Positions 1 to 9,200 of a DNA stretch of 64,000 bases are shown in pieces; the first letter of the stretch is position 1; every line of letters begins with the position of its first letter. The position numbers were made by a program, and so were the translations under genes. The stretch covers positions 5,856 through 69,855 of the forward strand of contig CALARR010000214.1 in NCBI GenBank assembly GCA_937889015.1, written 5' to 3'. The notes beneath the pieces were generated by a model. That model did not search any database. It worked only from the letters and a program-made list of their open reading frames with translations, and was not told where the DNA came from. Source of the stretch: an uncultured Planctomycetales bacterium. Lineage in GTDB: Bacteria; Planctomycetota; Planctomycetia; Pirellulales; Thermoguttaceae.

Positions 1-1
1 G

Positions 2-1774
2 AAGATTGTGCCGTCCGGGCCTGAAGGGATTGAGAAGCTATCCCAGAACCGCCACAGCCAGGTCGGGCGGCCCAGCGAGACTGCGCTGCCGACAGGTTCT
101 GGGGCCGGCTCTAAGGCCTTGGCGATTCGCGTCGAGCAGGGCGGACGCGTGAACTACATCCCCCAACTCTCGCACGGCGGCATCAAGGTCAAGGCCGAGG
201 AACCCTACACCTTCAGCGGCTGGATCAAGGTCGACAAACCCCGATCCGTGAGCCTCAACTGCATGATGAACCATGAGCCCTGGAACCGGCTGGGATTGTC
301 GGCCACGATCCAGGCCACGTCCGAGTGGAAGCCCTTTCGCTTCACGTTCTCGGCAAGCCACGACGACGACAATGCGCGCGTCACCATCAGCCAGTTGGGA
401 CAGGGCACGGTGGAGATCGCCGGCGTCTCCTTCCGCAGCGGCGGAATCGTCGGCCTGGCCGCCGAGCAACGTCTGGAAGACGACTCGGTGCCCGTCTATC
501 TGCGTCGCGGATCGAGCCTCACGTCCGCGGCCCGGGCCGACTGGGCCGACTTCATGTACGACACCGAGCGCACCTATTGGCTGGGCATGTACCGGTTCTT
601 GAAGGACGAACTCAAGGTTCGCCCTATCGTCAGCGGCACGCAGATGGGTTACGGTCCGACCACCATTCAGGCCGAGTTGGACTACATCGACGTCCACTCG
701 TACTGGGAGCATCCGCACTTCCCGGGCAAGCCCTGGGACTCGAAGAACTGGTACGTGCGCAACGTGGCGCTGGTCAATTCGCCCGGTGGGACGCTGGGCT
801 CTCTGGCCAACCGCCGCGTGGCCGGCATGGCCTATACGGTCAGCGAGTACAATCACCCCGCGCCGAACCAGTTTGTCGGAGAGGGGTTTCCGATGATCGC
901 GGCGTTCGGCGCGTTTCAGCGTTGGAGTGGGATTTTCAGTTTCGCCTACTGCCACAACGACGACTTCGAACCGCGCAAGATCGGCAGCTATTTCGACATC
1001 AAATCGCATACGGCCAAGATCGCGCACATGCCGGCTTGCGCGGCCATGTTCCTCCGCGGGGACGTGGCCCCGGCCAAGGAACTGCGCCTGGTTGGCATGT
1101 CGCCCGAGGCGGAGCGAACCGAGTTGCGCCAATCGGTCAATGCCCGAACCCTGCACGTCGGGACCTTCGGACTGGAGCCCAAGACCGCGCTGCTGCATGC
1201 CGTGGGGCTGGACGTGACGGGCAAGGCCCCGGCCAAGCCGGCGGGCGCGGATCCGGAGGCCACGGTCTTCGTTTCCGACACCGGCCAGATCCGCTGGGAC
1301 GTCTCGCGAGCGGGCAAGGGTACGTTTACGGTCGACAGCGCGCGGAGCAAGCTGTTCACCGGTTTTGTGGACGGGCGCCGCTTTGACCTGGGGCTGGTGG
1401 ACCTGGCTATCGGCGCCACACGGCTCGACTGGTGCACCGTGAGCATGGTCTGCATCGATGGCGCCGGCTTCGATCAGCCCGGACGCGTTCTGATTACCGC
1501 CACCGGGCAGGTCGAGAACCAGGGCACCCAACTAGAAACCCTCAAGGGCGACCAGGTGACGCTCTCCAATCGGTGGGGCAGCGAACCGGTCCTGTGCGAG
1601 GGCATCACGGCCGATGTGTTGCTCCCGGTCCGATCGAGTCGGGTCAAGCTGTACAGCCTGGACGAGTCGGGCAAGCGGATGCAGGAGATCCCGGTGGCAG
1701 CCAGCGGGAACAAGTCGCAACTGCCGCTGCGCCCCAGCGCCAAGACGGTCTGGTACGAGGCGGTGATTGAGTGA
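2..1774 (+). CDS. Secreted glycosidase-like protein (5' truncated by window edge)
   Basis: The reading frame is open to the left edge, so the true start and any signal peptide lie outside the window. The visible 590 residues begin with a beta-sandwich carbohydrate-binding-like stretch (approx. residues 40-150), followed by a TIM-barrel-like region. This contains DVHSYW and VSEYN, the kind of strand ends that carry acid/base and nucleophile Glu in clan-A glycosidases, and then C-terminal beta-rich domains. I infer a polysaccharide-degrading exoenzyme but cannot name the GH family. Residues about 12-40 are encoded by a dispersed repeat (41-119) read in frame, with the peptide LPTGSGAG. The gene converges with the next one, 59 bp away. 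Confidence 0.6.
   Translation, partial: KIVPSGPEGIEKLSQNRHSQVGRPSETALPTGSGAGSKALAIRVEQGGRVNYIPQLSHGGIKVKAEEPYTFSGWIKVDKPRSVSLNCMMNHEPWNRLGLSATIQATSEWKPFRFTFSASHDDDNARVTISQLGQGTVEIAGVSFRSGGIVGLAAEQRLEDDSVPVYLRRGSSLTSAARADWADFMYDTERTYWLGMYRFLKDELKVRPIVSGTQMGYGPTTIQAELDYIDVHSYWEHPHFPGKPWDSKNWYVRNVALVNSPGGTLGSLANRRVAGMAYTVSEYNHPAPNQFVGEGFPMIAAFGAFQRWSGIFSFAYCHNDDFEPRKIGSYFDIKSHTAKIAHMPACAAMFLRGDVAPAKELRLVGMSPEAERTELRQSVNARTLHVGTFGLEPKTALLHAVGLDVTGKAPAKPAGADPEATVFVSDTGQIRWDVSRAGKGTFTVDSARSKLFTGFVDGRRFDLGLVDLAIGATRLDWCTVSMVCIDGAGFDQPGRVLITATGQVENQGTQLETLKGDQVTLSNRWGSEPVLCEGITADVLLPVRSSRVKLYSLDESGKRMQEIPVAASGNKSQLPLRPSAKTVWYEAVIE
41..119 (+). repeat. Dispersed element copy 1 (in-frame)
   Basis: Reference copy of a ~75-85 bp family found seven times in the window. 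It contains an inverted pair, CCCAGAACC (42-50) and GGTTCTGGG (95-103), around a GGGCGGCCC core and CTGCCGACAGG. It is translated in frame inside the glycosidase-like gene as a peptide ending LPTGSGAG. Confidence 0.8.
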
Positions 1775-1833
1775 ACGGGGCGAAGAGGCCCTGACAGACC
1801 CCGAAGCACGCACGGACGCGCGGCAGCTCCTCC

Positions 1834-4800
1834 CTATTGCGGCCGCAATTCGCGATGGAGTTCGGCACGCGGGGTGGCCTTGGCCGGACCGCTATAGCCG
1901 TACACGAAATCGTCGCCGTAGGTCGGCTCAAAGATGTACGGGCTTGCACGCAGCGAGTAGCGGCCGGCGAAGTCCATGTTGTCGGCCTCGTACAGCGGCT
2001 CGTACTCCGCGGCCAGGATTGGCTTGACCAGGAACAGCGGGTCGGGGAACTTCTCGAAAAACTCGCGCGTGTATTGCCGCTCGACCCACTTGGCCAGCGG
2101 CAGCGGCTTGCCGGACTCGTAACGGGCCCCACCCTTGGCCAGGGGGAAGAAGCGGCCCACGTGGGGATATTTGCGGTCCACCAGGCGCATGAAGACCACC
2201 ATCGCCCGGCGGATCTCGCCCTGGGTGCGGCCTTCGATCACGATCTCCTTGGCTTCCGGATCGATCCGCACTCGGCCGGCCTCCAGACCCGGTGTTTCCG
2301 CCAGTCGCACCACCCAGCCGGTAAAGCCTTCGGGCCGCTGCGGCACGAAGGGGGCGGGCCGCAGATTGCCCGGCACGCCGTCTTCGGCGTCGTATTGCTC
2401 GATGAACTGATTGAGCATGGCCGCCGTGCCACGTTCGTAGCCGATCTGGAAGGTGCGCGTCGTGCTGCCGCGCGGCACGGTGTAGTCCGTGCCCGGATCG
2501 GCCACCAGGCAGAAGTTGGTCGTACCGTTCTGGATCAGGTCTACCGTGTTCCAGGCGGCGGCGGTGAAGGCCAACTCGCGGTTGAGGCAGGTGTATTCGA
2601 TCCGCGTCTTGCCGGCCGGAATCGCCAGCGGCTCACCAGGAAGCCACGTAACCGGCCTGCCGTTGCGTTTCAACTCGGTAATCTCATACAGGGGGCCGAA
2701 GTCCGAGAGCCGGATGTTCGCCTCCGCCGGTGTCTCGATGTCCAGCGCAACATGTAGTGTTAGTCCGTCGCCCTCGAGGCGGCTGATGACTTTGGCTGGC
2801 TGAGAGCTTTGCAGCAAAGCCACGGCCTTGAACGCGGCCACGTCGCGCGTCGGTACCTGGATGTCGGAGAGGGTCGTGGTGGCTTCCGTCACATCGTGGC
2901 GCGCTTCGCCGCCATAGTACGGCGCGACGATCGGCGCGCCCTGAAAATACGCGTTAATGATCTTCAACTCTGTGACCTGTGCGGCCGGCTTTGTGTTGCC
3001 GATTACCAGCAGCGTCGAAAGACCCTCGCCGGCGCGGACCACCCACAGCGGCTCGCTGACCCGGGCCGCAGGCACGATCTTGCGGCCCAGCACCGTGCTT
3101 TCCACCATCAGCGGCGCGCGCTCGATGGACACCTGCCGGCCCCACATGTAGGACGAAGGGTCGAGCGTCACGCCATAGCGCAGGCAGAAGAGGGTCAATT
3201 GGCTGTCGCAGTAGCGGTAGTAGTCTCGCAGCTTCTTGGGGCCGGCCCCAAGCCCTGTCGGCAGTCCAGTTTCGTTGGGCCGTTCGAGGTGGCTGTGGTC
3301 GTTCTGAGTTACGCTCTTGGGACCGGTTCCCGAACCTGTCGGCAGTTCAGTCGTGCCGGGCTTCGCGGCCTGGCCGTGGTGATTTTGGGGTGCGTTCTGA
3401 GGCGTGAACTCCTCTGGGCTGAGGAAGCGGCCGGTCCAGTCGTCGTTGATGTGGGTCATGGCCGTCAGCGGCTTTTCGCCTAGCAGGTTGCGTGCCGGGA
3501 TGACATACGTGGCCGAGCCGGTCAGGTCCTTGTACATGGCCCCACCCTCGATGGCAATGGCCGCGGAGTAGGCGCAAAGCGTGTAGGAAAAGGCCCCGCC
3601 GTCGGACCACATCGAGGCCCGGTGCCCGTCGTCGACGAACTGGTTGAGCACCTCATAGCGCTGCTTGCGGCCCAGGGCCTTGCGCACAAAAGGCCCCAGG
3701 TCGCGCGAGAAGGAGCGGCCGGGCGTCTTTTGGGCGATCGGGTCGTTGTGGCGGTACAGGGCCCCGGCGTGGCTCATGTCGTTGATGTAGCCGGGACAGT
3801 AGCCGGCCGTGGCGCGGAAATAGTCCCGCGTGGTCTGGCAGAAGAAGGCCCCGATCGGCGTGCGGCACTCGTTGACGATGAACCAGTTGGTGATCGGCTT
3901 GTAGTACTGGCCAAAGCACAGCGGGTCCTCGTTGGGCTGGTGGCCCGGCCAGAGGCTGTTGACGATGTACTCCGGGGTGAGGTCGGGGCAGGTGTGGAAC
4001 CGCCGCACCGGATAGCCGTTGTCGTACGACTGGCGGTAGTAGTAGGGGATGATCTCGCGCAGGCCGGCCAGGGTGCCCCACAGGCGTTCGATCTTCCGCG
4101 TGTAGCCCTGGTATTCGGGGCGGGAGTAGAGTTCGGGATTGTCCCACCACTCGGCCCGGCCGAACTCGTCCCCCTTGTCGTGCCCCGGCCCGTGTCCCCA
4201 AATGCCGCCGGCGTAGCCCAGGCGTTTCATGTCCCAGGCATTGTCCGAGCTGGCATCCTGGGTGGCCGGCATGTAGCTGTACACCGGCACATCCGGCCGC
4301 CGCTTGTAGAGGTCGGGGAAGCAATCGTGAAAGGCGGCGATGGCGTCCAACGTGCCGAAGAAATGTGGCGATTCCGAAAGATCGTCCACCACGAGGAACG
4401 GAAGCGTGAAGGACTCGCGCGGAGCCAACGCCAGCTTGGTGCCGACACGAATGACCCCGCTCTTCTCGGTTGGCACCCACTCGGTCACGATATCGCTCAG
4501 GTCCACTCGCGGATCAATGCCTACACCAAGGGAGCAGATGGGACCACTGGCTGCAGCCACAAAGGGAAGCGTCAGGCAGTATTCATCACGATGCCGCGGC
4601 AAGGCGACGGCACTTCGGATTTCGCAACCGTCAAAAACGTGGCTGACTTTCTCGTCGAACGGCACACCCAGAAGCGCCTCAAGCCACACTTCTTGTTCGC
4701 CGCGGTTGACAAGCGTTACCTGCCACCGGTACCCATTGCTCAGTCGCGCTATCTCGTGCACCGCCTCGACATTGCCTTCGAACTGTTGTGTGAATCGCAC

Positions 4801-6006
4801 GGCTGTTCCGTCGCTCCCAGGTCGCTGGTGGCGATAGTCCAGCACCTTCGCGATTTTCATCCGGCGGCGATCAAGCCCCACGTAAAGGTGCAGACCTTCG
4901 GCCGATGTGGAACGTGCCAGGTTCAGTTGGAGCAACGTGCCGGTCCGGCGATCAAAACTTAGCTGGATTGGCGAACTATCACCGCAAGTTTCGTCTGCAA
5001 GAGCTGGCAGCGGATACAACTGTGCCACCGGCGCCGGCATTAGCTTCGGCTTGTAGCGTTTGATGTCCGGCACGCCGGAGAACGCGCAATCCGGGCGCTG
5101 GCCGTCGCGCCAGGCGGGCTCGAAGGGCGCGCCGTAGCGGACCACGTTGGAAATCCGCAACTCGTCCAGCAGGCAATTACCCATGCTCAGGTAGCGCGTG
5201 GGATTGTCCAACAGCACCAGGCCGAGTTGCCCGGTCATGTCGAAGCTGGCCACGGCCCGGCCATCGAGCCACAGGACCATCTCGCCTTGGGACCAGGTCA
5301 AGGCGAAGTGGTGCCAGTCGCCCGGCTGCAGTGCGCGTGCGAAGCCCGGCACCTTCTTGAAAACCACCTCGCCCAGGAAGCAGTGGCCGGCTACGGTCGG
5401 CAGCGAGTAGCGAAGGTTGTAGGTGCTCAGCGCGATGCTGAAGCTGGCATAGGACTTGTCGGGATGCTCGGGATGGGGCACGCAGCGCTGCAGGTCGGCG
5501 TTGAGGAACGTGCCGCCCACCCAGGTCGACTTGCGCTTGGGGTCGGCCACCTGGAACCAGCACTCGAAAGTGCCCTGGGCCGGGTCGACGTTGCCCCGGG
5601 CCCGAAAACCCCAGCCGTCGAAGCGCGGCGTATAGTCCTGGCAGGTGTTCATGAAGTCGGGATGCAGGCCGCGGGGCTGCAGATCCAGCGCGCTGCCGAA
5701 GTAGCCGGCCACGCGCCGCGCCCCATTGCCGCAGAAGCCACTGACACCCAAGGCATAGTCGGCGCGCTGCGCGTCGTCGTTGAAGTGCGCAAGGAAGAGC
5801 GTATGCACATCCGGCTGGAACTCGCCGCTGGTCGCAGGCGCGGCCACAACGCTGACGCAGCAGACCGTGACGATGACCAAGAGCCCATCCCAGAACGGCC
5901 ACAGCCGGGCTAGGCGGCCCAGCCGCTCTGAGCTGCCGACAGGTTTGCGGACGGGCTCTAAGACGGCGATGGCGGATTCCCGTTGCGGGCTGCGGTGGAG
6001 ACGCAT
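1834..6006 (-). CDS. Large secreted LamG-domain protein, glycosidase-like
   Basis: 1390 residues. The N-terminus is basic and then hydrophobic (residues ~36-56), consistent with a signal peptide. A LamG/concanavalin-like domain follows (approx. 60-285, with CWFQV, DWHHFALTW and LDELRISN), then a beta-rich region, then a large central region rich in aromatic and acidic residues that looks like a catalytic barrel. No GH family signature was recognised. The start ATG at 6006 has an AGGAG about 6-10 bases upstream. Two tandem dispersed repeats (3236-3392) are read in frame near residues 870-925, and a third copy in antisense overlaps the signal-peptide coding region (5885-5965). It is probably a surface or exported polysaccharide-acting protein. 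Confidence 0.65.
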   Translation of the reverse strand: MRLHRSPQRESAIAVLEPVRKPVGSSERLGRLARLWPFWDGLLVIVTVCCVSVVAAPATSGEFQPDVHTLFLAHFNDDAQRADYALGVSGFCGNGARRVAGYFGSALDLQPRGLHPDFMNTCQDYTPRFDGWGFRARGNVDPAQGTFECWFQVADPKRKSTWVGGTFLNADLQRCVPHPEHPDKSYASFSIALSTYNLRYSLPTVAGHCFLGEVVFKKVPGFARALQPGDWHHFALTWSQGEMVLWLDGRAVASFDMTGQLGLVLLDNPTRYLSMGNCLLDELRISNVVRYGAPFEPAWRDGQRPDCAFSGVPDIKRYKPKLMPAPVAQLYPLPALADETCGDSSPIQLSFDRRTGTLLQLNLARSTSAEGLHLYVGLDRRRMKIAKVLDYRHQRPGSDGTAVRFTQQFEGNVEAVHEIARLSNGYRWQVTLVNRGEQEVWLEALLGVPFDEKVSHVFDGCEIRSAVALPRHRDEYCLTLPFVAAASGPICSLGVGIDPRVDLSDIVTEWVPTEKSGVIRVGTKLALAPRESFTLPFLVVDDLSESPHFFGTLDAIAAFHDCFPDLYKRRPDVPVYSYMPATQDASSDNAWDMKRLGYAGGIWGHGPGHDKGDEFGRAEWWDNPELYSRPEYQGYTRKIERLWGTLAGLREIIPYYYRQSYDNGYPVRRFHTCPDLTPEYIVNSLWPGHQPNEDPLCFGQYYKPITNWFIVNECRTPIGAFFCQTTRDYFRATAGYCPGYINDMSHAGALYRHNDPIAQKTPGRSFSRDLGPFVRKALGRKQRYEVLNQFVDDGHRASMWSDGGAFSYTLCAYSAAIAIEGGAMYKDLTGSATYVIPARNLLGEKPLTAMTHINDDWTGRFLSPEEFTPQNAPQNHHGQAAKPGTTELPTGSGTGPKSVTQNDHSHLERPNETGLPTGLGAGPKKLRDYYRYCDSQLTLFCLRYGVTLDPSSYMWGRQVSIERAPLMVESTVLGRKIVPAARVSEPLWVVRAGEGLSTLLVIGNTKPAAQVTELKIINAYFQGAPIVAPYYGGEARHDVTEATTTLSDIQVPTRDVAAFKAVALLQSSQPAKVISRLEGDGLTLHVALDIETPAEANIRLSDFGPLYEITELKRNGRPVTWLPGEPLAIPAGKTRIEYTCLNRELAFTAAAWNTVDLIQNGTTNFCLVADPGTDYTVPRGSTTRTFQIGYERGTAAMLNQFIEQYDAEDGVPGNLRPAPFVPQRPEGFTGWVVRLAETPGLEAGRVRIDPEAKEIVIEGRTQGEIRRAMVVFMRLVDRKYPHVGRFFPLAKGGARYESGKPLPLAKWVERQYTREFFEKFPDPLFLVKPILAAEYEPLYEADNMDFAGRYSLRASPYIFEPTYGDDFVYGYSGPAKATPRAELHRELRPQ
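3236..3309 (-). repeat. Dispersed element copy 2 (in-frame, tandem unit A)
   Basis: Reverse-orientation copy inside the 1390-residue gene. It is read in the gene's sense direction as HLERPNETGLPTGLGAG, the same frame as copy 1. It lies a few bases from copy 3. Confidence 0.8.
3316..3392 (-). repeat. Dispersed element copy 3 (in-frame, tandem unit B)
   Basis: Second unit of the tandem pair, read in the same frame as TTELPTGSGTGPK. It shares CTGCCGACAGGTTC and the GGNNCGG tail with the other copies. Confidence 0.8.
5885..5965 (+). repeat. Dispersed element copy 4 (antisense within N-terminus)
   Basis: Forward-orientation copy (CCCAGAACGGCCACAGCC ... GCTGCCGACAGGTTTG) lying antisense in the 5' end of the 1390-residue gene. 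Its reverse complement contributes part of that protein's signal-peptide region. Confidence 0.75.
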
Positions 6007-6091
6007 GGGGTTCTCCTGGGTGAGTCACTGTGTGGGGCGGGGAAAGTACAGGCCCGACCGGCGACCAGACCAAACCCGATCGCCAGTGGCA

Positions 6092-6790
6092 TCACTTCAG
6101 TTCCACGTTGCGGAACTGGATCTCGTTGCCCTCGGCGGTGAGGCAGATACGTCCGCTGAGCAGCGTGCAGCCCGTGGCCCGGTTCACTTCCTGACCATTG
6201 ATCCGCAGCACGACCGTTTCGCCATCGGCGGCGATTTCGTACTGGTTCCATTGGCCGGCCGGCTTTTCCAGGGCAACCGTCTTTTTGAGGTTGGTGAGCT
6301 TTCCGAACTGGGGATGTTCTACGACCTTCATGCGCTCGGCAGGGCCGCTCAGGGGATAGCCGGCCAGCCCCCAGAAATCGCCGGCGTCGCCCACGTTGAT
6401 CTGGGCTTCCAGGCTCTTGGGCCAGATGCGGTCCTCGCCCACAATCCGCATCAGCACGCCTCCCTTGCCTGGCCCCTTGTCGGCCGGCCAACGCCATTCC
6501 AAGCGGAGCACGAAGTTGTCGTAGTTCTTCTCCGTGTACAGATAGCCTTTGGGCGTGCCGCGGCAGGTCAGGACCCCGTCCGGTCCCAGTTGCCACACGT
6601 CGCGTGTCTTTGTGCCGGGCTGTTCGTGGAACGATTTCCAGCCGGGGAACTCGCCCGAAGCGTCTTGGACCGTGAGCATCTTCTGCGGCCGAGTCTGCGC
6701 CGCGGCGGGCAGGATGACGAATCCAGAGGCAGCCAGGGCCAGCATTGCGCGTCGAATCCAGCAGCGGCAGTCTGTGATTGTGAAAAACAT
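6092..6790 (-). CDS. Secreted DUF1080 (3-keto-disaccharide hydrolase-like) protein
   Basis: 232 residues. The N-terminal stretch MLALAASGFVILPAAAQ fits a Sec signal peptide cut after AQA/AQT. The rest matches the jelly-roll DUF1080 family (PF06439) expanded in planctomycetes: GWKSF, a LRLEWRW strand, KGGVLMRI, EAQI, GQWNQYEI, and a final IQFRNVELK typical of the family C-terminus. Some members hydrolyse 3-keto-glycosides; substrate here is unknown. It lies 85 bp from the start of the 1390-residue gene on the same strand and upstream of it in transcription, so the two may be co-transcribed. Confidence 0.85.
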   Translation of the reverse strand: MFFTITDCRCWIRRAMLALAASGFVILPAAAQTRPQKMLTVQDASGEFPGWKSFHEQPGTKTRDVWQLGPDGVLTCRGTPKGYLYTEKNYDNFVLRLEWRWPADKGPGKGGVLMRIVGEDRIWPKSLEAQINVGDAGDFWGLAGYPLSGPAERMKVVEHPQFGKLTNLKKTVALEKPAGQWNQYEIAADGETVVLRINGQEVNRATGCTLLSGRICLTAEGNEIQFRNVELK

Positions 6791-6886
6791 GAGAAAACCT
6801 CGCGCCGTTGTCGAAAAGAGCCAGGAAAGATATCCTGGAGCAGTCTAAACAACGCCTCTGCGGCCTGCAAGCAACGCCTCGCCGCT

Positions 6887-6932
6887 CGCTGAAATCTGAC
6901 CGCTGACCGCTGAAAGCTGACCGCTGATAACC
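6887..6932 (+). repeat. Short direct repeats upstream of pseudouridine synthase
   Basis: CGCTGAAATCTGAC (6887-6900), CGCTGAC (6901-6907), CGCTGAAAGCTGAC (6908-6921) and CGCTGATAACC follow one another directly. The array lies immediately before the ATG at 6938, where an RBS would be expected. No function can be assigned. Confidence 0.6.
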
Positions 6933-6937
6933 AACCC

Positions 6938-7642
6938 ATGCCCGATCCCGGCTTCCAACTCCTGTACGAATCTGGCCCCTGCCTGGCCGTGTGCAAGCCC
7001 GCCGGGGTGTTGACGCAGGCGCCGCCGGGCATCGACAGCCTGGAAGTGCGGATCACGGAGTATCTCAAGCAGCGCGAGGGGAAGACGGGCAATATCTATC
7101 TGGGCATCCCCCACCGGCTGGATCGGCCGGCATCCGGGGCCATGCTCTTCGCTCGTCACGTTCGGGCCGCACGTCGCCTGGCCGAGCAGTTCGAGGGCCG
7201 CCTGGTCGACAAGACCTATTGGGCCTGCGTGGTCGGGCATCCCGATCCGGCGGAAGGCGAGCTGCGCGACTTCTTGCGCAAGATTCCCGAACAGCCGCGT
7301 GCCGAGGTGGTGCCGGAAACGCATCCCGAAGGCCGGCAGGCCATCCTGCGTTATCGCACCTTGGGCAGCTTCGATTGGGGGGCCTGGCTCGAAGTCGACC
7401 TGTTCACCGGCCGTACGCATCAAGTGCGCGTGCAGTTGGCTTCGCGCGGCCATCCCTTGCTGGGCGATGCCTTCTACGGCTGTGATCGACCGTTCGGCGA
7501 GCCGTTTGCCGACGTGCGGCTGCGCGCGATCGCCTTGCACTGCCGGCGTCTGGCCTTCGCCCATCCCATGACGCGTGAACCGGTTGCAGTCGAAGCGCCG
7601 CTGACAACCGCGTGGGAGGCCCTGGGGCTGGGGGTGAGCTGA
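6938..7642 (+). CDS. RluA-family RNA pseudouridine synthase
   Basis: 234 residues, single catalytic domain. It contains the RluA-class active-site motif HRLDRPASG with its catalytic Asp, then GRTHQVRVQL and GHPLLGDAFYG, diagnostic of the RluA/RluC/RluD fold. There is no N-terminal S4 domain, so it resembles the short RluA/TruC type. It would isomerise uridine in rRNA or tRNA in the cytoplasm; the target base cannot be predicted. No clear RBS precedes the ATG. Confidence 0.9.
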   Translation: MPDPGFQLLYESGPCLAVCKPAGVLTQAPPGIDSLEVRITEYLKQREGKTGNIYLGIPHRLDRPASGAMLFARHVRAARRLAEQFEGRLVDKTYWACVVGHPDPAEGELRDFLRKIPEQPRAEVVPETHPEGRQAILRYRTLGSFDWGAWLEVDLFTGRTHQVRVQLASRGHPLLGDAFYGCDRPFGEPFADVRLRAIALHCRRLAFAHPMTREPVAVEAPLTTAWEALGLGVS

Positions 7643-7934
7643 GCGGGAATCGTGTTGGCACCGCCCCTTTTCGAGAAAACGGCCGCTGGCACGTCGCGGG
7701 TGGCTGTTTTGAGGACGCTTGTTGACGCGCGAAGTCGGGCGGATTAGTCTCTGGGGGTATCGCCCACCACGCAAGGCGGTGGGGAAGGGATCGCGTTTCA
7801 GGTCTCCTCACAGGCCGATCCCGCCGTCACCATACTTGGCTGCCGATCGTACGCCGAGAGGAATGCGTGTCTGTGCGCTGTTTGGCGAACCTTGATGTAT
7901 CGTGGTGCAAGCTCTTGAAAAGGAGAGTGTCGTC

Positions 7935-9194
7935 ATGAGCGAATCCATGGGCCGTCGCCGATTCCTGGCGATGTCAACGGCTACTGCGGCGATGGGTATG
8001 ACGCGACTCGGTTGGGGCGCGGAAGCTGCAGCAGCGGCTAAGCCCGCGGCGCGCGATCGCGCGCTGAACGACTATCTCGTCGCAGAGATTTCGGCGTCCG
8101 CCCTGAAAGCGAACATCGCCGTGATCCGCCGCGAGTTGAAGCCGACAACAAGACTGTGCTTCGTCGCCAAGTCGAACTGCTATGCTCATGGGTGGCTGCA
8201 GTGCATGAATGCGGTCTCGCCCCATGTGGACTGGGTGACCGTGGCCACTCCCCAGGAAGCCCTCGCCGTGCGGCAGTCCGGCTGGCGGCGGCCGTTGTTG
8301 CTGCTCATGGGCAGCGGTCTTGCGGGCGAGACGGCCCGGGAGAGACTGCGGCAGTTGATCGCGCAGGACGTGACCTTGACCCTGGCTGCCCCGGCCGATC
8401 TGGCCATCATCGCGGCGGCGGCGGCCGAGGTGGGGCGTGCGGCGCAGGTTCACGTCAAGATCGACAGCGGCATGACCCGCTCCGGCGTGCTGCCCGACGC
8501 GGCACCGGCGCTGGTGCGCCAGGCGTGTCGTCAATCGGGGATCGCCTTGACGGGCGTGTACAGCCATTTTGCCACGGCCGACGAGAAGGATAAGACCGCG
8601 GCACGCGGACAACTGGCGCGATTTCTGGGCGCGGTCGAAGCCTGCGGCAAGGATGCCGAGGGCTTGATCCGCCACATCGCCGCCTCGGCCGGTACGATCG
8701 ATTTGCCCGAGTCCCACCTGGACATGGTCCGCGTGGGAACGGCGTTGTACGGGCATCAGCCTTCCGACGAGATGCTCCGCCAGATGCCGCTGCGCGGCGT
8801 GATGCGCCTGGTGGGCCGGTTGACGCAGGTCAAGGAGGTGCCCGCCGGATCGCATGTCGGCTACGGCCGGCACTACCATTTCGAACAGCCGGCGAGGATC
8901 GGCCTGGTGCCGATCGGCTACACGGACGGATACTGGCGTGCGTTCTCCAATCGCGCCGTGATGCGCGTCGGCGGGCAGTTCGTGCCCGTTCGCGGCCGAG
9001 TGTGCATGGACCAGACGATCATCGACCTGACCGGGGTGCCCAACGCCAAAGCGGGCGATGAGGTGGAGATTGTCAGCCCCGACGCCGAGGCCCCCAACAG
9101 CATCGAGAACCTGGCGCGGCTGGCCAACACCATCACGCCGGACATCATGACACGGTTCAACAGCACGCGGATTCGGCGCGTCGCCACGGCCTGA
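7935..9194 (+). CDS. alr: Alanine racemase with Tat signal
   Basis: 419 residues. PLP-dependent racemase interconverting L- and D-alanine for peptidoglycan. The PLP lysine lies in FVAKSNCYAHGW (K79), the catalytic Tyr in VGYGRHYHF, and IGYTDGYW and GRVCMDQTIIDLTG complete the family pattern. The ATG at 7935 is chosen because GGAG sits 9 bases upstream and because it gives GRRRFLAMS followed by a hydrophobic stretch, a twin-arginine signal. An upstream in-frame GTG at 7902 has no better support. Alanine racemases are normally cytoplasmic, so export is unusual; periplasmic broad-specificity racemases are known in some Gram-negatives. Confidence 0.85.
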   Translation: MSESMGRRRFLAMSTATAAMGMTRLGWGAEAAAAAKPAARDRALNDYLVAEISASALKANIAVIRRELKPTTRLCFVAKSNCYAHGWLQCMNAVSPHVDWVTVATPQEALAVRQSGWRRPLLLLMGSGLAGETARERLRQLIAQDVTLTLAAPADLAIIAAAAAEVGRAAQVHVKIDSGMTRSGVLPDAAPALVRQACRQSGIALTGVYSHFATADEKDKTAARGQLARFLGAVEACGKDAEGLIRHIAASAGTIDLPESHLDMVRVGTALYGHQPSDEMLRQMPLRGVMRLVGRLTQVKEVPAGSHVGYGRHYHFEQPARIGLVPIGYTDGYWRAFSNRAVMRVGGQFVPVRGRVCMDQTIIDLTGVPNAKAGDEVEIVSPDAEAPNSIENLARLANTITPDIMTRFNSTRIRRVATA

Positions 9195-9200
9195 GCCCGG

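Noticed and set aside
38..1531. A 497-codon antisense ORF opposite the first gene
   Set aside because: Codon pattern is the mirror of the glycosidase-like gene, the protein is His/Arg/Gly/Ala-rich without motifs, and no RBS is present. Similar antisense ORFs at 3622-4962 and 42795-44594 were rejected for the same reason.
7643..7934. Possible riboswitch or terminator hairpin (CCCACC ... GGTGGG near 7765-7785)
   Set aside because: The stem is short, no known riboswitch core is visible, and no U tract follows.
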